Assembly: GCA_900772445.1 (NCBI GenBank)
Contig: CAAHEL010000030.1
Coordinates: 1-37,449 of the forward strand
From: Bacilli bacterium
GTDB lineage: Bacteria > Bacillota_I > Bacilli_A > RF39 > UBA660
Length of the DNA stretch: 37,449 nt
Direction: 5' to 3'
In this document: piece by piece, positions 24,583 through 33,047 of the stretch
How positions within the stretch are numbered: position 1 is the stretch's first letter
Layout of the letters: each line of letters begins with the position of its first letter
The notes under the pieces: model-generated
What the model was told of the DNA's origin: nothing
The model's database searches: none
The model's input: only the letters and a program-made list of their open reading frames with translations
Translations under genes and position numbers: made by a program

Positions 24583-27174
24583 ATGAATCTCTTAAATAAA
24601 TTAACACTCAAAAACCTAAAACTAAATAAAAAACGTTCAGTAGTAACCATCATCGGAATAATCTTATCAGTAGCATTAATAACTGCCGTTTCATCAATGG
24701 TAGTAAGTTTCAGAAAAAGCTTAATAGACTATGAAATAAAAAAAGGTGGAAATTATCATTATGCTTTTGGTAATGTACCCGAAGAAGACTTCACTTATTT
24801 TGATGACAATAGAAATATCGAATCATACTATATAACCCAAAATATCGGATATGCTAAAATTAATGAAAGTCAAAATGAAGGAAAACCATATGCCTTTATC
24901 CTAGGTATGAATACAACTTCATTAAATAATAGTGGATTAATTATAACCGAAGGAAGACTACCACAAAATACTAATGAAATAATAATACCAAGACATCTAA
25001 AAACCAATGGTAGAGTATCATACCAAGTCGGAGATAAAATAACCCTAAATATCGGTAAAAGAATTAGTGACAATTACGAATTAGACCAAACTAATCCCAT
25101 AACCGAAGAAGAAACACTAACTCAAACCTATACCAAAGAATATGAAATAGTGGGAATAATCGAAAGACCATCAGGAGTTATCGAACCATATACTGCCCCA
25201 GGTTATACCTTTATTACTTTATTTGATAATACCATAAAAAATAATTACAACATTTATGCTAGATATACTAAAAAAGCATTAAAAGATAAAGACACCATAA
25301 CTAGTAATATACTTGGAGTAAATCCAGAAATAATAAAAAAAGGACTGTCTCCCAAAAACGAACAAGACTATGATAATTATATAAACGAACTAGAAAAAGC
25401 AAAATATACAAATAGCGAAAACGAATACCTAATAAACCTAGAAACAATGAGTACAAATGACAATGGACTAATGAGAACCCTAACAATTCTAGCAAGTATC
25501 GTAATAGTAATTATTATAGTAACATCAGTATTCTGTATCAAAAATAGTTTTAACATCTCTATAACCGAAAAAATAAAACAATACGGAATGTTAGCAAGTA
25601 TCGGTGCAACAAGCAAACAAATAAAGAAAAACGTCTATTACGAAGCATTTATTTTAGGACTTATAGGAATACCATTCGGAGTATTATTTGGAATAATTGC
25701 TTCATACATCTTGATAATAATATCAAACTATCTCCTAGAAGAAGCACTAGTTATGGGATTACTATCATTTAATGTATCAATTTTATCCATAATTATCTCA
25801 ATACTATTAAGTATAATAACAATATATGCTTCCGCTAGGAAAAGTGCCAAAAGAGCATCAAAAATATCTCCTATCGTAGCAATAAGAAGTAACGAAGATA
25901 TAAAAATAACATCTAAAAAAATATCTTCCCCTAAAATAATAAAAAAAATATTCGGAGTATCTGGTGAAGTATCATATAAAAACCTAAAAAGAAGCAGAAA
26001 AAAATATCGTACCACAGTAATATCAATAATTACCTGTGTAACTGTATATATTGCCCTATCTTATTTTATAAATACAGCATTTAAAGTAGTAAAACAAGAA
26101 TATGGTGAATACACTTATAACTTATCAGTAAGTCTTTATAATAATAGTAATGAAGAAAAAAATAACCAAATCAAAGACATAGTATCCCTAAAAGATATTG
26201 ATACATATTCAGTATTAAAATACACAGTATATGAAGCACAAAACATCAAAAATACCAGTGAAAGAATGAAATATGATAACGAAGAACAAATAAGTAAAGA
26301 AGAAAATATCATTATCTATTCCGTAGGACAAGCAGAATACCAAAGATACTTAAAAAAACTAAACCTAACCTATGAAGAAGCAAAAGATAAAGTAATACTA
26401 ATAAATAATAATATCACAGCAACAAAAGAAAAAAAGATAATCTATAACTTACTAGATTATAAACCAAAAGATAAACTAACAGGAACTATTGATAGAACAA
26501 ATATCATAAACCTAGAAATAGTAAAAATAACCGACCAACGCCCTATGGGATTAGAAAACAATTATGGAATGCCTTATCTAATAACAAGCGAAGAAAAACT
26601 ACAAGAATTAACAAATGATATTAGTACAGTAACAATACTAATAAATACAACCAACCCAGATAAATTACAAGACCAAATAGAAAAATTACTTGATGAAAAC
26701 TATAACGAAGAAGAATATAATTTAGATAATGTTGATGCAAACGTAAAATCAGTAAACTCCCTATATACCCTAATAGCAATATTCTTATATGGATTTATCA
26801 TTGTAATTGCCCTAATAGGAATAACTAATATCGTAAATACCATAACAACTAATATGGAATTACGAAGAAGTGAATTTGCTACCCTAAAAAGTATCGGTAT
26901 GACAAGTAAAGAATTTAATAAAATGATTTTTCTAGAAAGTTTCTTTTACGGATTAAAATCATTATTAATTGGAATACCACTAGGAATAATACTATCATAT
27001 CTAATATATCTTGCCATAATCGGAGAAATGCAATTCAAGTTTGTTCTACCATATAAAGGAATAATAATAAGTATCCTATTAGTATTTATTCTAATCTATA
27101 GCATAATGAAATATTCTATCAAAAAAATAAACAAAAGAAACATAATCGAAACAATAAGAAACGAAAATATCTAA
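24583..27174 (+). CDS. FtsX-type ABC permease, 863 aa
   Basis: Membrane partner of the preceding ATPase. Predicted layout: span 1 near 18-38, a 260-residue outer domain, spans 2-4 at about 300-325, 354-385 and 393-417, then a second unit with a span at about 477-500, an outer domain of some 225 residues, and three more spans at about 727-752, 786-813 and 820-846. This 4+4 arrangement with two FtsX-like domains is the LolCDE/MacB-related 'duplicated' type rather than the ten-span BceB type, whose single large outer loop lies between spans 7 and 8. The repeated motif LASIGAT (about 340) and TLKSIGM (about 768) marks the two FtsX cores. Function likely efflux or envelope-stress defence. Confidence 0.92.
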   Translation: MNLLNKLTLKNLKLNKKRSVVTIIGIILSVALITAVSSMVVSFRKSLIDYEIKKGGNYHYAFGNVPEEDFTYFDDNRNIESYYITQNIGYAKINESQNEGKPYAFILGMNTTSLNNSGLIITEGRLPQNTNEIIIPRHLKTNGRVSYQVGDKITLNIGKRISDNYELDQTNPITEEETLTQTYTKEYEIVGIIERPSGVIEPYTAPGYTFITLFDNTIKNNYNIYARYTKKALKDKDTITSNILGVNPEIIKKGLSPKNEQDYDNYINELEKAKYTNSENEYLINLETMSTNDNGLMRTLTILASIVIVIIIVTSVFCIKNSFNISITEKIKQYGMLASIGATSKQIKKNVYYEAFILGLIGIPFGVLFGIIASYILIIISNYLLEEALVMGLLSFNVSILSIIISILLSIITIYASARKSAKRASKISPIVAIRSNEDIKITSKKISSPKIIKKIFGVSGEVSYKNLKRSRKKYRTTVISIITCVTVYIALSYFINTAFKVVKQEYGEYTYNLSVSLYNNSNEEKNNQIKDIVSLKDIDTYSVLKYTVYEAQNIKNTSERMKYDNEEQISKEENIIIYSVGQAEYQRYLKKLNLTYEEAKDKVILINNNITATKEKKIIYNLLDYKPKDKLTGTIDRTNIINLEIVKITDQRPMGLENNYGMPYLITSEEKLQELTNDISTVTILINTTNPDKLQDQIEKLLDENYNEEEYNLDNVDANVKSVNSLYTLIAIFLYGFIIVIALIGITNIVNTITTNMELRRSEFATLKSIGMTSKEFNKMIFLESFFYGLKSLLIGIPLGIILSYLIYLAIIGEMQFKFVLPYKGIIISILLVFILIYSIMKYSIKKINKRNIIETIRNENI

Positions 27175-27177
27175 CAA

Positions 27178-27200
27178 AGGGAACATTTGTTTCCTCTTTT
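27178..27200 (+). terminator. Weak intrinsic terminator after the ABC operon
   Basis: AGGGAAC (27178-27184) pairs with GTTTCCT (27189-27195; one G-U pair) around ATTT, followed by a short C-TTTT tail. It is close to the regulator promoter, so termination may be partial. Confidence 0.45.
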
Positions 27201-27201
27201 C

Positions 27202-27210
27202 TGTTATAAT
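27202..27210 (+). promoter_or_regulatory. Extended -10 promoter of the two-component genes
   Basis: TGTTATAAT: an extended TGn followed by TATAAT (27205-27210). No good -35 is visible at the proper distance. The ribosome site AAGGAGG follows and decides the start at 27229. Confidence 0.6.
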
Positions 27211-27228
27211 ATACCTAAGGAGGCCAAA

Positions 27229-27879
27229 ATGAACTTATTACTAATCGAAGATAACGATACCATAATCAAAGGTTTAGAATACACATTTAAACAAAATAAT
27301 TACCAAATAACAAGCATATCTTACTTACAAGAATCAAAAAAATACCTAGAAACTAATAAACCAGATATAATAGTTTTAGATGTATCCTTACCAGATGGAA
27401 ATGGATTTGATTTTTATGAAAAATATATCAAAGAAAAAAATATCAAAACAATCTTTTTAACCGCTAAAGATAACGAAGACGATATTGTCAAAGGATTACA
27501 ATTAGCAGACGATTACCTAACCAAACCATTTTCTACCAAAGAATTATTAGCAAGAATAAATAAAATAATTACTAAAAATAACAATAACTACATAATAGTA
27601 AAAGATATAAAATTTGATTTTAATAAAATGACAGTATATAAACAAGATAAACAAGTAATGTTAACAAGTCTAGAATTAAAAATACTCCAACTACTATTTA
27701 ATAACCTAAACAAAGTAGTAACAAGAGATTACCTGATCGAATCCATCTGGAACTGGACTGGCAATGACGTAAACGATAACACCATAACAGTATATCTAAA
27801 AAGAATAAGAGAAAAAATAGGTAACGACATAATAAAAACCATCAAAGGAATAGGATACATAATAGATGAAGAAAACTAG
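27229..27879 (+). CDS. OmpR/PhoB-family response regulator, 216 aa
   Basis: Receiver domain with the acidic pair E7/D8, phospho-acceptor D51 (VLDVSLPDGNGF), T78 and K99 (TKPF), followed from about residue 125 by a winged-helix DNA-binding domain (VMLTSLELKILQLLF, then VTRDYLIESIW and RIREKIGNDIIKTIKGIGYII). I start at ATG 27229 because AAGGAGG lies 6 bases upstream; the reading frame is open farther back to 27187 without a ribosome site. It overlaps the histidine kinase by 14 bases. Located right after an ABC exporter, it most likely controls that exporter, with the direct repeat at 23852-23871 as a candidate binding site. Confidence 0.94.
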   Translation: MNLLLIEDNDTIIKGLEYTFKQNNYQITSISYLQESKKYLETNKPDIIVLDVSLPDGNGFDFYEKYIKEKNIKTIFLTAKDNEDDIVKGLQLADDYLTKPFSTKELLARINKIITKNNNNYIIVKDIKFDFNKMTVYKQDKQVMLTSLELKILQLLFNNLNKVVTRDYLIESIWNWTGNDVNDNTITVYLKRIREKIGNDIIKTIKGIGYIIDEEN

Positions 27880-29065
27880 AAATATTATCATATTATTATT
27901 AACAATTATCTTTATTATATCAAGTAATATACTTTATCAAAAACAAAATCAAATATACAAAGAAAACTATAACCAAACCCTAAATACCATAATATATAAA
28001 CTAACACAAAAATATCCAGAATTAACCAAAAAAGACATAATAGAAATACTAAATAGCAATAACCTTATCAAAGAAAATACCCTAAAAGATTACAGTATCA
28101 ACCTAGAAACAGATAACCTAATTCTAAAAAATGACAAAGACATAACCAAACTATCAATCATAAATAACACCATAATATTAACCTTTATCATACTAATTAC
28201 CACAATATTAATAATAAACTCTAACCATAACAAAAGAAAAATAAAACAATTAACCAAATGTCTAGAACAAATAAATAGAAAAAACTATCAAATACAAATT
28301 GATGATAATACCGAAGACGAATTATCTATCCTTAAAAACGAAATATATAAAACAACCATAATGCTAAAAGAACAAGCAGAAAACTCCCTACAAGATAAAA
28401 TTAATTTAAAAACATCTCTGGAAGATATCTCCCATCAATTAAAAACCCCATTAACTTCCATTAATATAATGCTAGATAATTTATTAGATAACCAAGATAT
28501 GGATAAAGAAACCAGAATAGAATTTATCAAAGACATAAAAAGAGAAATAAATAACATTAACTACCTAGTTCAAACACTATTAAAACTATCTCGATTTGAA
28601 GCCAACACAGTAAAATATAATAACGAATTAATAAATATTCAAGACCTAATAACAAAAGTAACAACAAATGTATCAGTATTATGTGATTTAAAAAACATAA
28701 CAATACAAACAAACAATTATAAAAATATTTATCTAACCTGTGATTTATACTGGCAAACCGAAGCACTAACCAATATCTTAAAAAATTGCATAGAACACTC
28801 CCAAGATGGTAGTTACATATATATTGACATAATCCAAAATAAAATATATACCCAAATAACAATAAAAGATAATGGCGAAGGAATATCCAAAGAAGACATA
28901 AAACACATATTTCAAAGATTTTATAAAGGAACTAATTCCAAAAAAGACAGTATCGGTATAGGTTTACCACTAGCAAAAACAATAATTGAAAAAAATAACG
29001 GCACCCTCGAAGTAGTATCTCAAGAACAAGTAGGTACAACATTTACAATAAAATACTTTAAATAA
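27866..29065 (+). CDS. Sensor histidine kinase, 399 aa
   Basis: Two membrane spans (about 6-24 and 98-120) enclose an outer domain of some 75 residues. A HAMP-like linker follows, then DHp with SHQLKTPLTS (H190) and the ATPase domain: N-box NILKNCIEHS (near 309), DNGEGI, FQRFYKG and GIGLPLAK. All boxes needed for kinase activity are present. The outer loop is longer than in BceS-type intramembrane sensors, so direct ligand sensing is more likely. It starts inside the regulator gene and its stop lies 13 bases before the HD gene. Partner of the 27229 regulator. Confidence 0.93.
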   Translation: MKKTRNIIILLLTIIFIISSNILYQKQNQIYKENYNQTLNTIIYKLTQKYPELTKKDIIEILNSNNLIKENTLKDYSINLETDNLILKNDKDITKLSIINNTIILTFIILITTILIINSNHNKRKIKQLTKCLEQINRKNYQIQIDDNTEDELSILKNEIYKTTIMLKEQAENSLQDKINLKTSLEDISHQLKTPLTSINIMLDNLLDNQDMDKETRIEFIKDIKREINNINYLVQTLLKLSRFEANTVKYNNELINIQDLITKVTTNVSVLCDLKNITIQTNNYKNIYLTCDLYWQTEALTNILKNCIEHSQDGSYIYIDIIQNKIYTQITIKDNGEGISKEDIKHIFQRFYKGTNSKKDSIGIGLPLAKTIIEKNNGTLEVVSQEQVGTTFTIKYFK

Positions 29066-29077
29066 TAAGGAGCATTT

Positions 29078-29596
29078 ATGAATTTAAAAACAATTTTAAC
29101 AAGTGATAACGTTAGTGAAGAAATACTAAAAAATATAAATTATATATTAACACTTATCCCAGAAATAAAACCAATGATAGGTTTTAACCAAAAACACCCT
29201 CACCATAACCTAGACGTATTTATGCATACACTAAAAGCGCTAGAAAATTCTAAAAATGACTACACTATTAGACTTGCATTATTATTTCACGATATTGGAA
29301 AACCATTCTCTTATACCGAAGGAGAAGTAAGACATTTCCCTAATCACCCAATTGTCAGTGAAGAAATAACAAGAAAAGTCTTAACCAGATTAAATTATGA
29401 AAAAACAGTTATTGATGAAGTATGTTATTTAGTTAAATATCACGATACACCAATAAAAGAAGAAGACATACTAAAAAACTATTATTTAGAATTAAAAAGA
29501 TACGAAGTACAAAGATGTGACACTCTAGCTCATAACCCCTCAAAAAATGCTAAACGAGAAGCATATCTAGTCAAAACAAAAAAATATTTTAAATAA
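29078..29596 (+). CDS. Small HD-domain phosphohydrolase-like protein, 172 aa
   Basis: A single HD domain. The metal motif is H50 in VFMHTLKAL, H71-D72 in LLFHDIGKP, H86 and H90 in the RHFPNHPI stretch, and H122-D123 in KYHDTP. Spacing and the HPHHNLDVFMHT segment recall the HD region of CCA-adding enzymes, but the nucleotidyltransferase domain is absent, so it is a stand-alone hydrolase of unknown substrate (phosphomonoester, nucleotide or RNA end). It follows the histidine kinase by 13 bases with an AAGGAG site and is likely co-transcribed. It sits before the secE promoter. Function beyond metal-dependent hydrolase is not resolved. Confidence 0.85.
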   Translation: MNLKTILTSDNVSEEILKNINYILTLIPEIKPMIGFNQKHPHHNLDVFMHTLKALENSKNDYTIRLALLFHDIGKPFSYTEGEVRHFPNHPIVSEEITRKVLTRLNYEKTVIDEVCYLVKYHDTPIKEEDILKNYYLELKRYEVQRCDTLAHNPSKNAKREAYLVKTKKYFK

Positions 29597-29607
29597 CACC
29601 AAAATCG

Positions 29608-29636
29608 TTGACATTATAAACAAAATATGCTATATT
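29608..29636 (+). promoter_or_regulatory. Sigma-A promoter of secE-nusG
   Basis: TTGACA (29608-29613), 17-base spacer, TATATT (29631-29636), with TGC extending the -10. Confidence 0.88.
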
Positions 29637-29684
29637 TAAGTCAACCGAAAGGTGTTTTTATTTTAGTTTAATGGAGGTTTTATT

Positions 29685-30008
29685 ATGGCAAAAGAAGCAA
29701 AACAAAAAGAAACAAAACAAAAAGAAACAAAACAAAAAGAAACAGTAAAAAAAGAAAAAAACAAAAAAGTATTAACGAAAAAAGATACCAAAGAAACAAC
29801 TAAAGTATCAAAAAAAGAAAAGAAAAGTCTATGGAAAAAAATAACTGGATACTTTAAAGGCGTAAAAAAAGAAGTATCAAGAATTAGATGGACTAAAGGA
29901 AAAGACTTATTAAAATATTCTATCGCAGCAATTATATTTATCATTTTCTTCGGAGTATTCTTTTATGTAATTGATATGTTAATGGCATTATTAAGGAGCG
30001 TATTATAA
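29685..30008 (+). CDS. secE: Preprotein translocase subunit SecE
   Basis: Small clamp subunit of the SecYEG channel. The C-terminal half is diagnostic: FKGVKKEVSRIRW at about 60-72 followed by one membrane span (YSIAAIIFIIFFGVFFYVI, about 80-98). The N-terminal 55 residues are a Lys/Glu/Thr tail that begins with three copies of KQKET (residues 6-20), encoded by a 15-bp tandem repeat, an extension not found in the 60-aa B. subtilis protein. Start ATG 29685 follows GGAGGTTTTATT. Stop TAA shares a base with nusG. Confidence 0.93.
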   Translation: MAKEAKQKETKQKETKQKETVKKEKNKKVLTKKDTKETTKVSKKEKKSLWKKITGYFKGVKKEVSRIRWTKGKDLLKYSIAAIIFIIFFGVFFYVIDMLMALLRSVL

Positions 30009-30541
30009 TGAAAAAAGAATGGTATGTAGTTAACACAATAAGCGGTCATGAATACAAAGTAAAAGAAAAATTGGAAAATCGTATTAACTCAATGGAATTA
30101 CACGATAACATATTCAGAGTAATAGTTCCAGAACAAAAAGAAATAGAATATAAAGATGGAGTAAAAAAAGAAAAAATCAAAAAAATGTTCCCAGGTTATG
30201 TTCTAGTAGAAATGGTAATGAGTGATGAAGCTTGGTTTATAGTTAGAAATACTCAAGGAGTAACAGGATTTATTGGTTCATCTGGTAAAGGAGCAAAACC
30301 AATACCATTATTACCACAAGAAGTAGATAAAATACTAAATAGTATGGGTATGAGTAGAATTGATATAAGCAAAGACCTACAAGTTGGAAAAAGAGTTAAA
30401 ATTGTTGAAGGACCATTTAAAGATATGGAAGCAAAAATTAGTGAAATTGATTTAAAAGAACAAAAACTAACAGTCCTTGTTGATTTATTCGGTCAAGAAA
30501 CATCAGTTGAAGTAGAATTATCTCAAGTAGAAGGTATATAA
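30008..30541 (+). CDS. nusG: Transcription antitermination/termination factor NusG
   Basis: NGN domain with WYVVNTISGHEYKVKE at the start and the MFPGYVLVEM and VRNTQGVTGFIG segments (about 60-95), then a linker and the KOW domain with VGKRVKIVEGPFKDMEAKISEID (about 125-150) and VDLFGQETSVEVELSQVE. It binds RNA polymerase and, through KOW, ribosomal S10 or Rho. 177 aa is the usual length. It is linked to secE by a one-base stop/start overlap, a classical pair, and the next promoter lies 56 bases downstream. Confidence 0.97.
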   Translation: MKKEWYVVNTISGHEYKVKEKLENRINSMELHDNIFRVIVPEQKEIEYKDGVKKEKIKKMFPGYVLVEMVMSDEAWFIVRNTQGVTGFIGSSGKGAKPIPLLPQEVDKILNSMGMSRIDISKDLQVGKRVKIVEGPFKDMEAKISEIDLKEQKLTVLVDLFGQETSVEVELSQVEGI

Positions 30542-30596
30542 TTGTATAAGAAAGCATTAAAATATAACAAAAAGTAAAAACATCATAAAAAAACAA

Positions 30597-30625
30597 TTGC
30601 AATTTAATAAAAAATATGATATTAT
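30597..30625 (+). promoter_or_regulatory. Promoter of rplK-rplA
   Basis: TTGCAA (30597-30602), 17-base spacer, TATTAT (30620-30625) with extended TGA. A small hairpin (AAACAC/GTGTTT, 30635-30654) lies just past the start site. Confidence 0.8.
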
Positions 30626-30663
30626 TAAAAACGCAAACACGAATAATTGTGTTTAAGTAATAA

Positions 30664-30694
30664 AGTGGGAGGCGCGGACGCTAATTGAACCACT
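30664..30694 (+). promoter_or_regulatory. L1-binding mRNA leader before rplK
   Basis: AGTGG (30664-30668) pairs with CCACT (30690-30694). Inside are GAGG on the left, a GCG-CGGA-CGC hairpin and TTGAA before the right arm. The arrangement copies the L1 stalk of 23S rRNA (GUGGGAGG ... UUGAA ... CCAC), so ribosomal protein L1 made from rplA downstream would bind and repress its operon. Mimicry of rRNA by this leader is known in other bacteria. Confidence 0.75.
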
Positions 30695-30728
30695 CGCGAA
30701 AAAATATAAAATATAGGAGGTGTTTTTC

Positions 30729-31148
30729 GTGGCAAAAGAACTTACTAAAAAAATTAAATTACAAATTCCAGCAGGAAAAGCTACACCAGCTCCACCAGTA
30801 GGAACTGTACTTGGACCAGCAGGAATTAATTTACAAGAATTTTGTACAAAATACAACGAAGCAACAAGAGATAAAATGGGAGATATATTACCAGTTGAAA
30901 TATCTATTTATGATGATAGATCATTCGATTTCGTAGTAAAAACTCCACCAGCACCATTTTTACTAAAAAAAGTAGCAGGTATCAAATCAGGAGCTGCTAA
31001 AGGTGAAACTGTTGCAACTATCTCTAAAGATAAATTAAGAGAAATCGCTGAAACTAAAATGCCAGATTTAAATGCTAACGATGTAGAAGCAGCAATGAGA
31101 ACTATCGAAGGAACTGCTCGTAACATGGGTATTAAAGTATCAGAATAA
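30729..31148 (+). CDS. rplK: 50S ribosomal protein L11
   Basis: Binds 23S rRNA at the GTPase-associated centre with L10. The N-terminal motif KLQIPAGKATPAPPVGTVLGPAGIN (within residues 8-32) and the C-terminal rRNA-binding part (MRTIEGTARNMGI) are standard; length is 139 aa, as usual. Start GTG 30729 is chosen because AGGAGG ends 8 bases upstream; the frame opens a few codons earlier at GTG 30720, which overlaps that site. Codon use is rich in GCT and GGT. Regulated by the L1-type leader before it. Confidence 0.97.
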   Translation: MAKELTKKIKLQIPAGKATPAPPVGTVLGPAGINLQEFCTKYNEATRDKMGDILPVEISIYDDRSFDFVVKTPPAPFLLKKVAGIKSGAAKGETVATISKDKLREIAETKMPDLNANDVEAAMRTIEGTARNMGIKVSE

Positions 31149-31173
31149 GAATAAGAAAAAGAAAAAATTAATT

Positions 31174-31223
31174 CATATAGGTTAAACCTATGTGGAAGGA
31201 TAAAATAGTCCGCATAACCACAT
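31174..31223 (+). promoter_or_regulatory. L1-type leader with alternative hairpins before rplA
   Basis: ATGTGG (31190-31195) pairs with CCACAT (31218-31223), flanking an AAGGA internal loop, similar to the rplK leader. An upstream hairpin, CATATAGG (31174-31181) with CCTATGTG (31187-31194), uses the same bases and so is mutually exclusive with it. The ribosome site AAGGAGGG follows at once. Binding of L1 could therefore switch structures and block translation. Confidence 0.65.
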
Positions 31224-31237
31224 AAGGAGGGAAAATA

Positions 31238-31933
31238 ATGAAGAAGAGTAAAAGACATACTGCTAATTTAGAACAAGTTGAAAAAAATAAACTTTATACT
31301 AAAGAAGAAGCAATCAAACTTATCAAGTCTACATCAAACTTAAAATTCGATTCAACAGTTGAAGTTGCAATGAATTTAAATTTAGATGTAAAAAAAGCAG
31401 ACCAACAATTAAGAGGAGCAATAGTTTTACCACACGGAACTGGTAAAAGTAAAAAAATCCTAGTATTAGCAAAAGGAGAACAAGCAAAAGCAGCAACTAC
31501 TGCTGGAGCAGATTTTGTTGGAGACTTAGATTTAATTAACAAAATTGAAACAGAAAATTGGTTTGATTATGACGTAATCATTGCTACTCCAGAAATGATG
31601 CCTGCACTTGGTAAAATTGGTAAATTACTTGGACCTAAAGGCTTAATGCCAAACCCTAAAACTGGAACTGTTACAATAGATGTAGCAAAAGCAGTTGAAG
31701 AAACAAAAAAAGGTAAAGTAAATTACAGAACTGATAGCTATGGAAATATCCACGGTATCATTGGTAAAGTAAGTTTTGACGAAGAAAAATTAGTTGAAAA
31801 TCTTAAATACTTTGTAGAAAGTATCATCAAAGTAAAACCTACAACAGTAAAAGGTACATATATTAAAAATATATCTGTATCATCTACTATGGGTCCTGGA
31901 ATTAAAATAGATACAAATTCATTTGACAAATAG
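31238..31933 (+). CDS. rplA: 50S ribosomal protein L1
   Basis: Forms the mobile L1 stalk and acts as a translational repressor. Family features: STVEVAMNLNLDVKKADQQLRG near the N-terminus, VRGAIVLPHGTGKSKK-type segment near 60, the LGKIGKLLGPKGLMPNPKTGTV core (residues about 125-147) and TVKGTYIKNISVSSTMGPGI at the C-terminus. 231 aa is typical. Two leaders upstream, one before rplK and one before its own gene, match its rRNA site, consistent with autoregulation. Confidence 0.97.
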   Translation: MKKSKRHTANLEQVEKNKLYTKEEAIKLIKSTSNLKFDSTVEVAMNLNLDVKKADQQLRGAIVLPHGTGKSKKILVLAKGEQAKAATTAGADFVGDLDLINKIETENWFDYDVIIATPEMMPALGKIGKLLGPKGLMPNPKTGTVTIDVAKAVEETKKGKVNYRTDSYGNIHGIIGKVSFDEEKLVENLKYFVESIIKVKPTTVKGTYIKNISVSSTMGPGIKIDTNSFDK

Positions 31934-31969
31934 TAATTTGCAGTATATAATATAGACAAACAAGAAAAA

Positions 31970-32080
31970 TTATGCCAAAGACAGTAAGGACAAAAGTTTA
32001 AAAATCTTACCGAGGAATAAATAATAAGAAATTTTTATCCCTCGTATTCGCGAGGGATTTTATTCAACATATCGGCATAA
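31970..32080 (+). promoter_or_regulatory. Ribosomal L10 leader
   Basis: The closing stem is TTATGCC (31970-31976) with GGCATAA (32074-32080). CAAAGACAGTAAGG and CTTACCGAGG form the next helix. TCCCTCG (32038-32044) and CGAGGGA (32051-32057) make a hairpin followed by TTTTATT; CGAGGA at about 32011-32016 can pair with part of the same arm instead. The pattern matches the known L10 leader of Gram-positive bacteria, where the L10/L12 complex represses rplJL. Confidence 0.88.
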
Positions 32081-32096
32081 AGAAAGGAAGGTTATT

Positions 32097-32591
32097 GTGG
32101 CAAACGCAAAGATAATTGAAAGAAAAGCAGAAGTTGTTTCAGAAATCAAAAATAAATTTGAAAATGCTAAATCAGTAGTTCTATTTGACTACCGTGGTCT
32201 TACAGTAGCAGAAGTTACTGAATTAAGAAGAGCATTAAGAGCAAACAATTCTGACTACAAAGTATATAAAAATACTTTGACAAAAAGAGCGGTAGATGAA
32301 CTAAATATTAATTTAGACGAATACCTTTCTGGTCCAAGCGCAATTTCATTTTCTGAAGATGAATTAAGTCCTGTAAAAGTAATCAGTGACTTTGCTAAAA
32401 AGCATAGTGCATTAGAATTAAAAGCAGGTATCGTTGAAGGAAAAGTAGCAAATGCTGCTGAACTAGAAAAATACGCTGCAATTCCATCAAGAGAAGGATT
32501 GCTTACAATGTTAGCCGGTGGATTAATCGGTACAGTTAGAGATTTATCTATATGTTTAGATTTATACTCTAAAGAAAAAGAAGAAAATTAA
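32097..32591 (+). CDS. rplJ: 50S ribosomal protein L10
   Basis: Base of the L7/L12 stalk. The N-terminal region (KFENAKSVVLFDYRGLTVAEVTELRRALR, residues 22-50) binds 23S rRNA and L11; the C-terminal helix holds L7/L12 dimers. At 164 aa it is normal size. GTG start at 32097 preceded by AAAGGAAGG. Translation is controlled by the L10 leader before it, and rplL follows after 25 bases with its own strong site. Confidence 0.96.
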   Translation: MANAKIIERKAEVVSEIKNKFENAKSVVLFDYRGLTVAEVTELRRALRANNSDYKVYKNTLTKRAVDELNINLDEYLSGPSAISFSEDELSPVKVISDFAKKHSALELKAGIVEGKVANAAELEKYAAIPSREGLLTMLAGGLIGTVRDLSICLDLYSKEKEEN

Positions 32592-32616
32592 TTAAAAATT
32601 TAAGGAGGAAAATAAA

Positions 32617-32985
32617 ATGGCAAAATTAACAAGAGACGAATTTATTAGTGCTTTAAAAGAAATGACTATTCTTGAAATCAAAGAATTAGTAGATGCAATG
32701 AAAGAAGAATTTGGAGTAGATCCATCAGCAGTAGCTGTAGCAGCTGCTCCAGCAGCAGGAGCTGTTGAAGAAGGACCTTCAAAAGTTAATGTAGTATTAA
32801 CTTCTGCAGGACCAAACAAAATCCCTGTAATCAAAATCGTAAGAGATTTAACTGGTTTAGGATTAAAAGAAGCTAAAGATATCGTTGACAATGGCGGAAA
32901 TGTAAAAGAAGGCATTGACAAAGCTGAAGCTGAAGCATTAAAAGCACAATTCGAAGAAGCTGGCGCAACAGTTGAAATTAAGTAA
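32617..32985 (+). CDS. rplL: 50S ribosomal protein L7/L12
   Basis: Multi-copy stalk protein recruiting translational GTPases. N-terminal dimerisation domain, flexible Ala-rich hinge (AVAVAAAPAAGAVEEGP, about 39-55) and C-terminal domain with KVNVVLTSAGPNKIPVIKIVR, then LTGLGLKEAKDIVD. At 122 aa the size is typical. TAAGGAGG before the ATG and high-expression codons fit its need for several copies per ribosome. A hairpin terminator follows. Confidence 0.97.
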   Translation: MAKLTRDEFISALKEMTILEIKELVDAMKEEFGVDPSAVAVAAAPAAGAVEEGPSKVNVVLTSAGPNKIPVIKIVRDLTGLGLKEAKDIVDNGGNVKEGIDKAEAEALKAQFEEAGATVEIK

Positions 32986-32991
32986 TTGAAA

Positions 32992-33026
32992 AAAGAGCCT
33001 ATGCTATTTAGTATAGGTTCTTTTTC
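32992..33026 (+). terminator. Intrinsic terminator after rplL
   Basis: AAAGAGCCTAT (32992-33002) pairs with ATAGGTTCTTT (33013-33023), then further T-residues. The methyltransferase that follows has no visible promoter of its own, so read-through is expected. Confidence 0.75.
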
Positions 33027-33047
33027 TTTATAAAGAAAGGAAAACAA

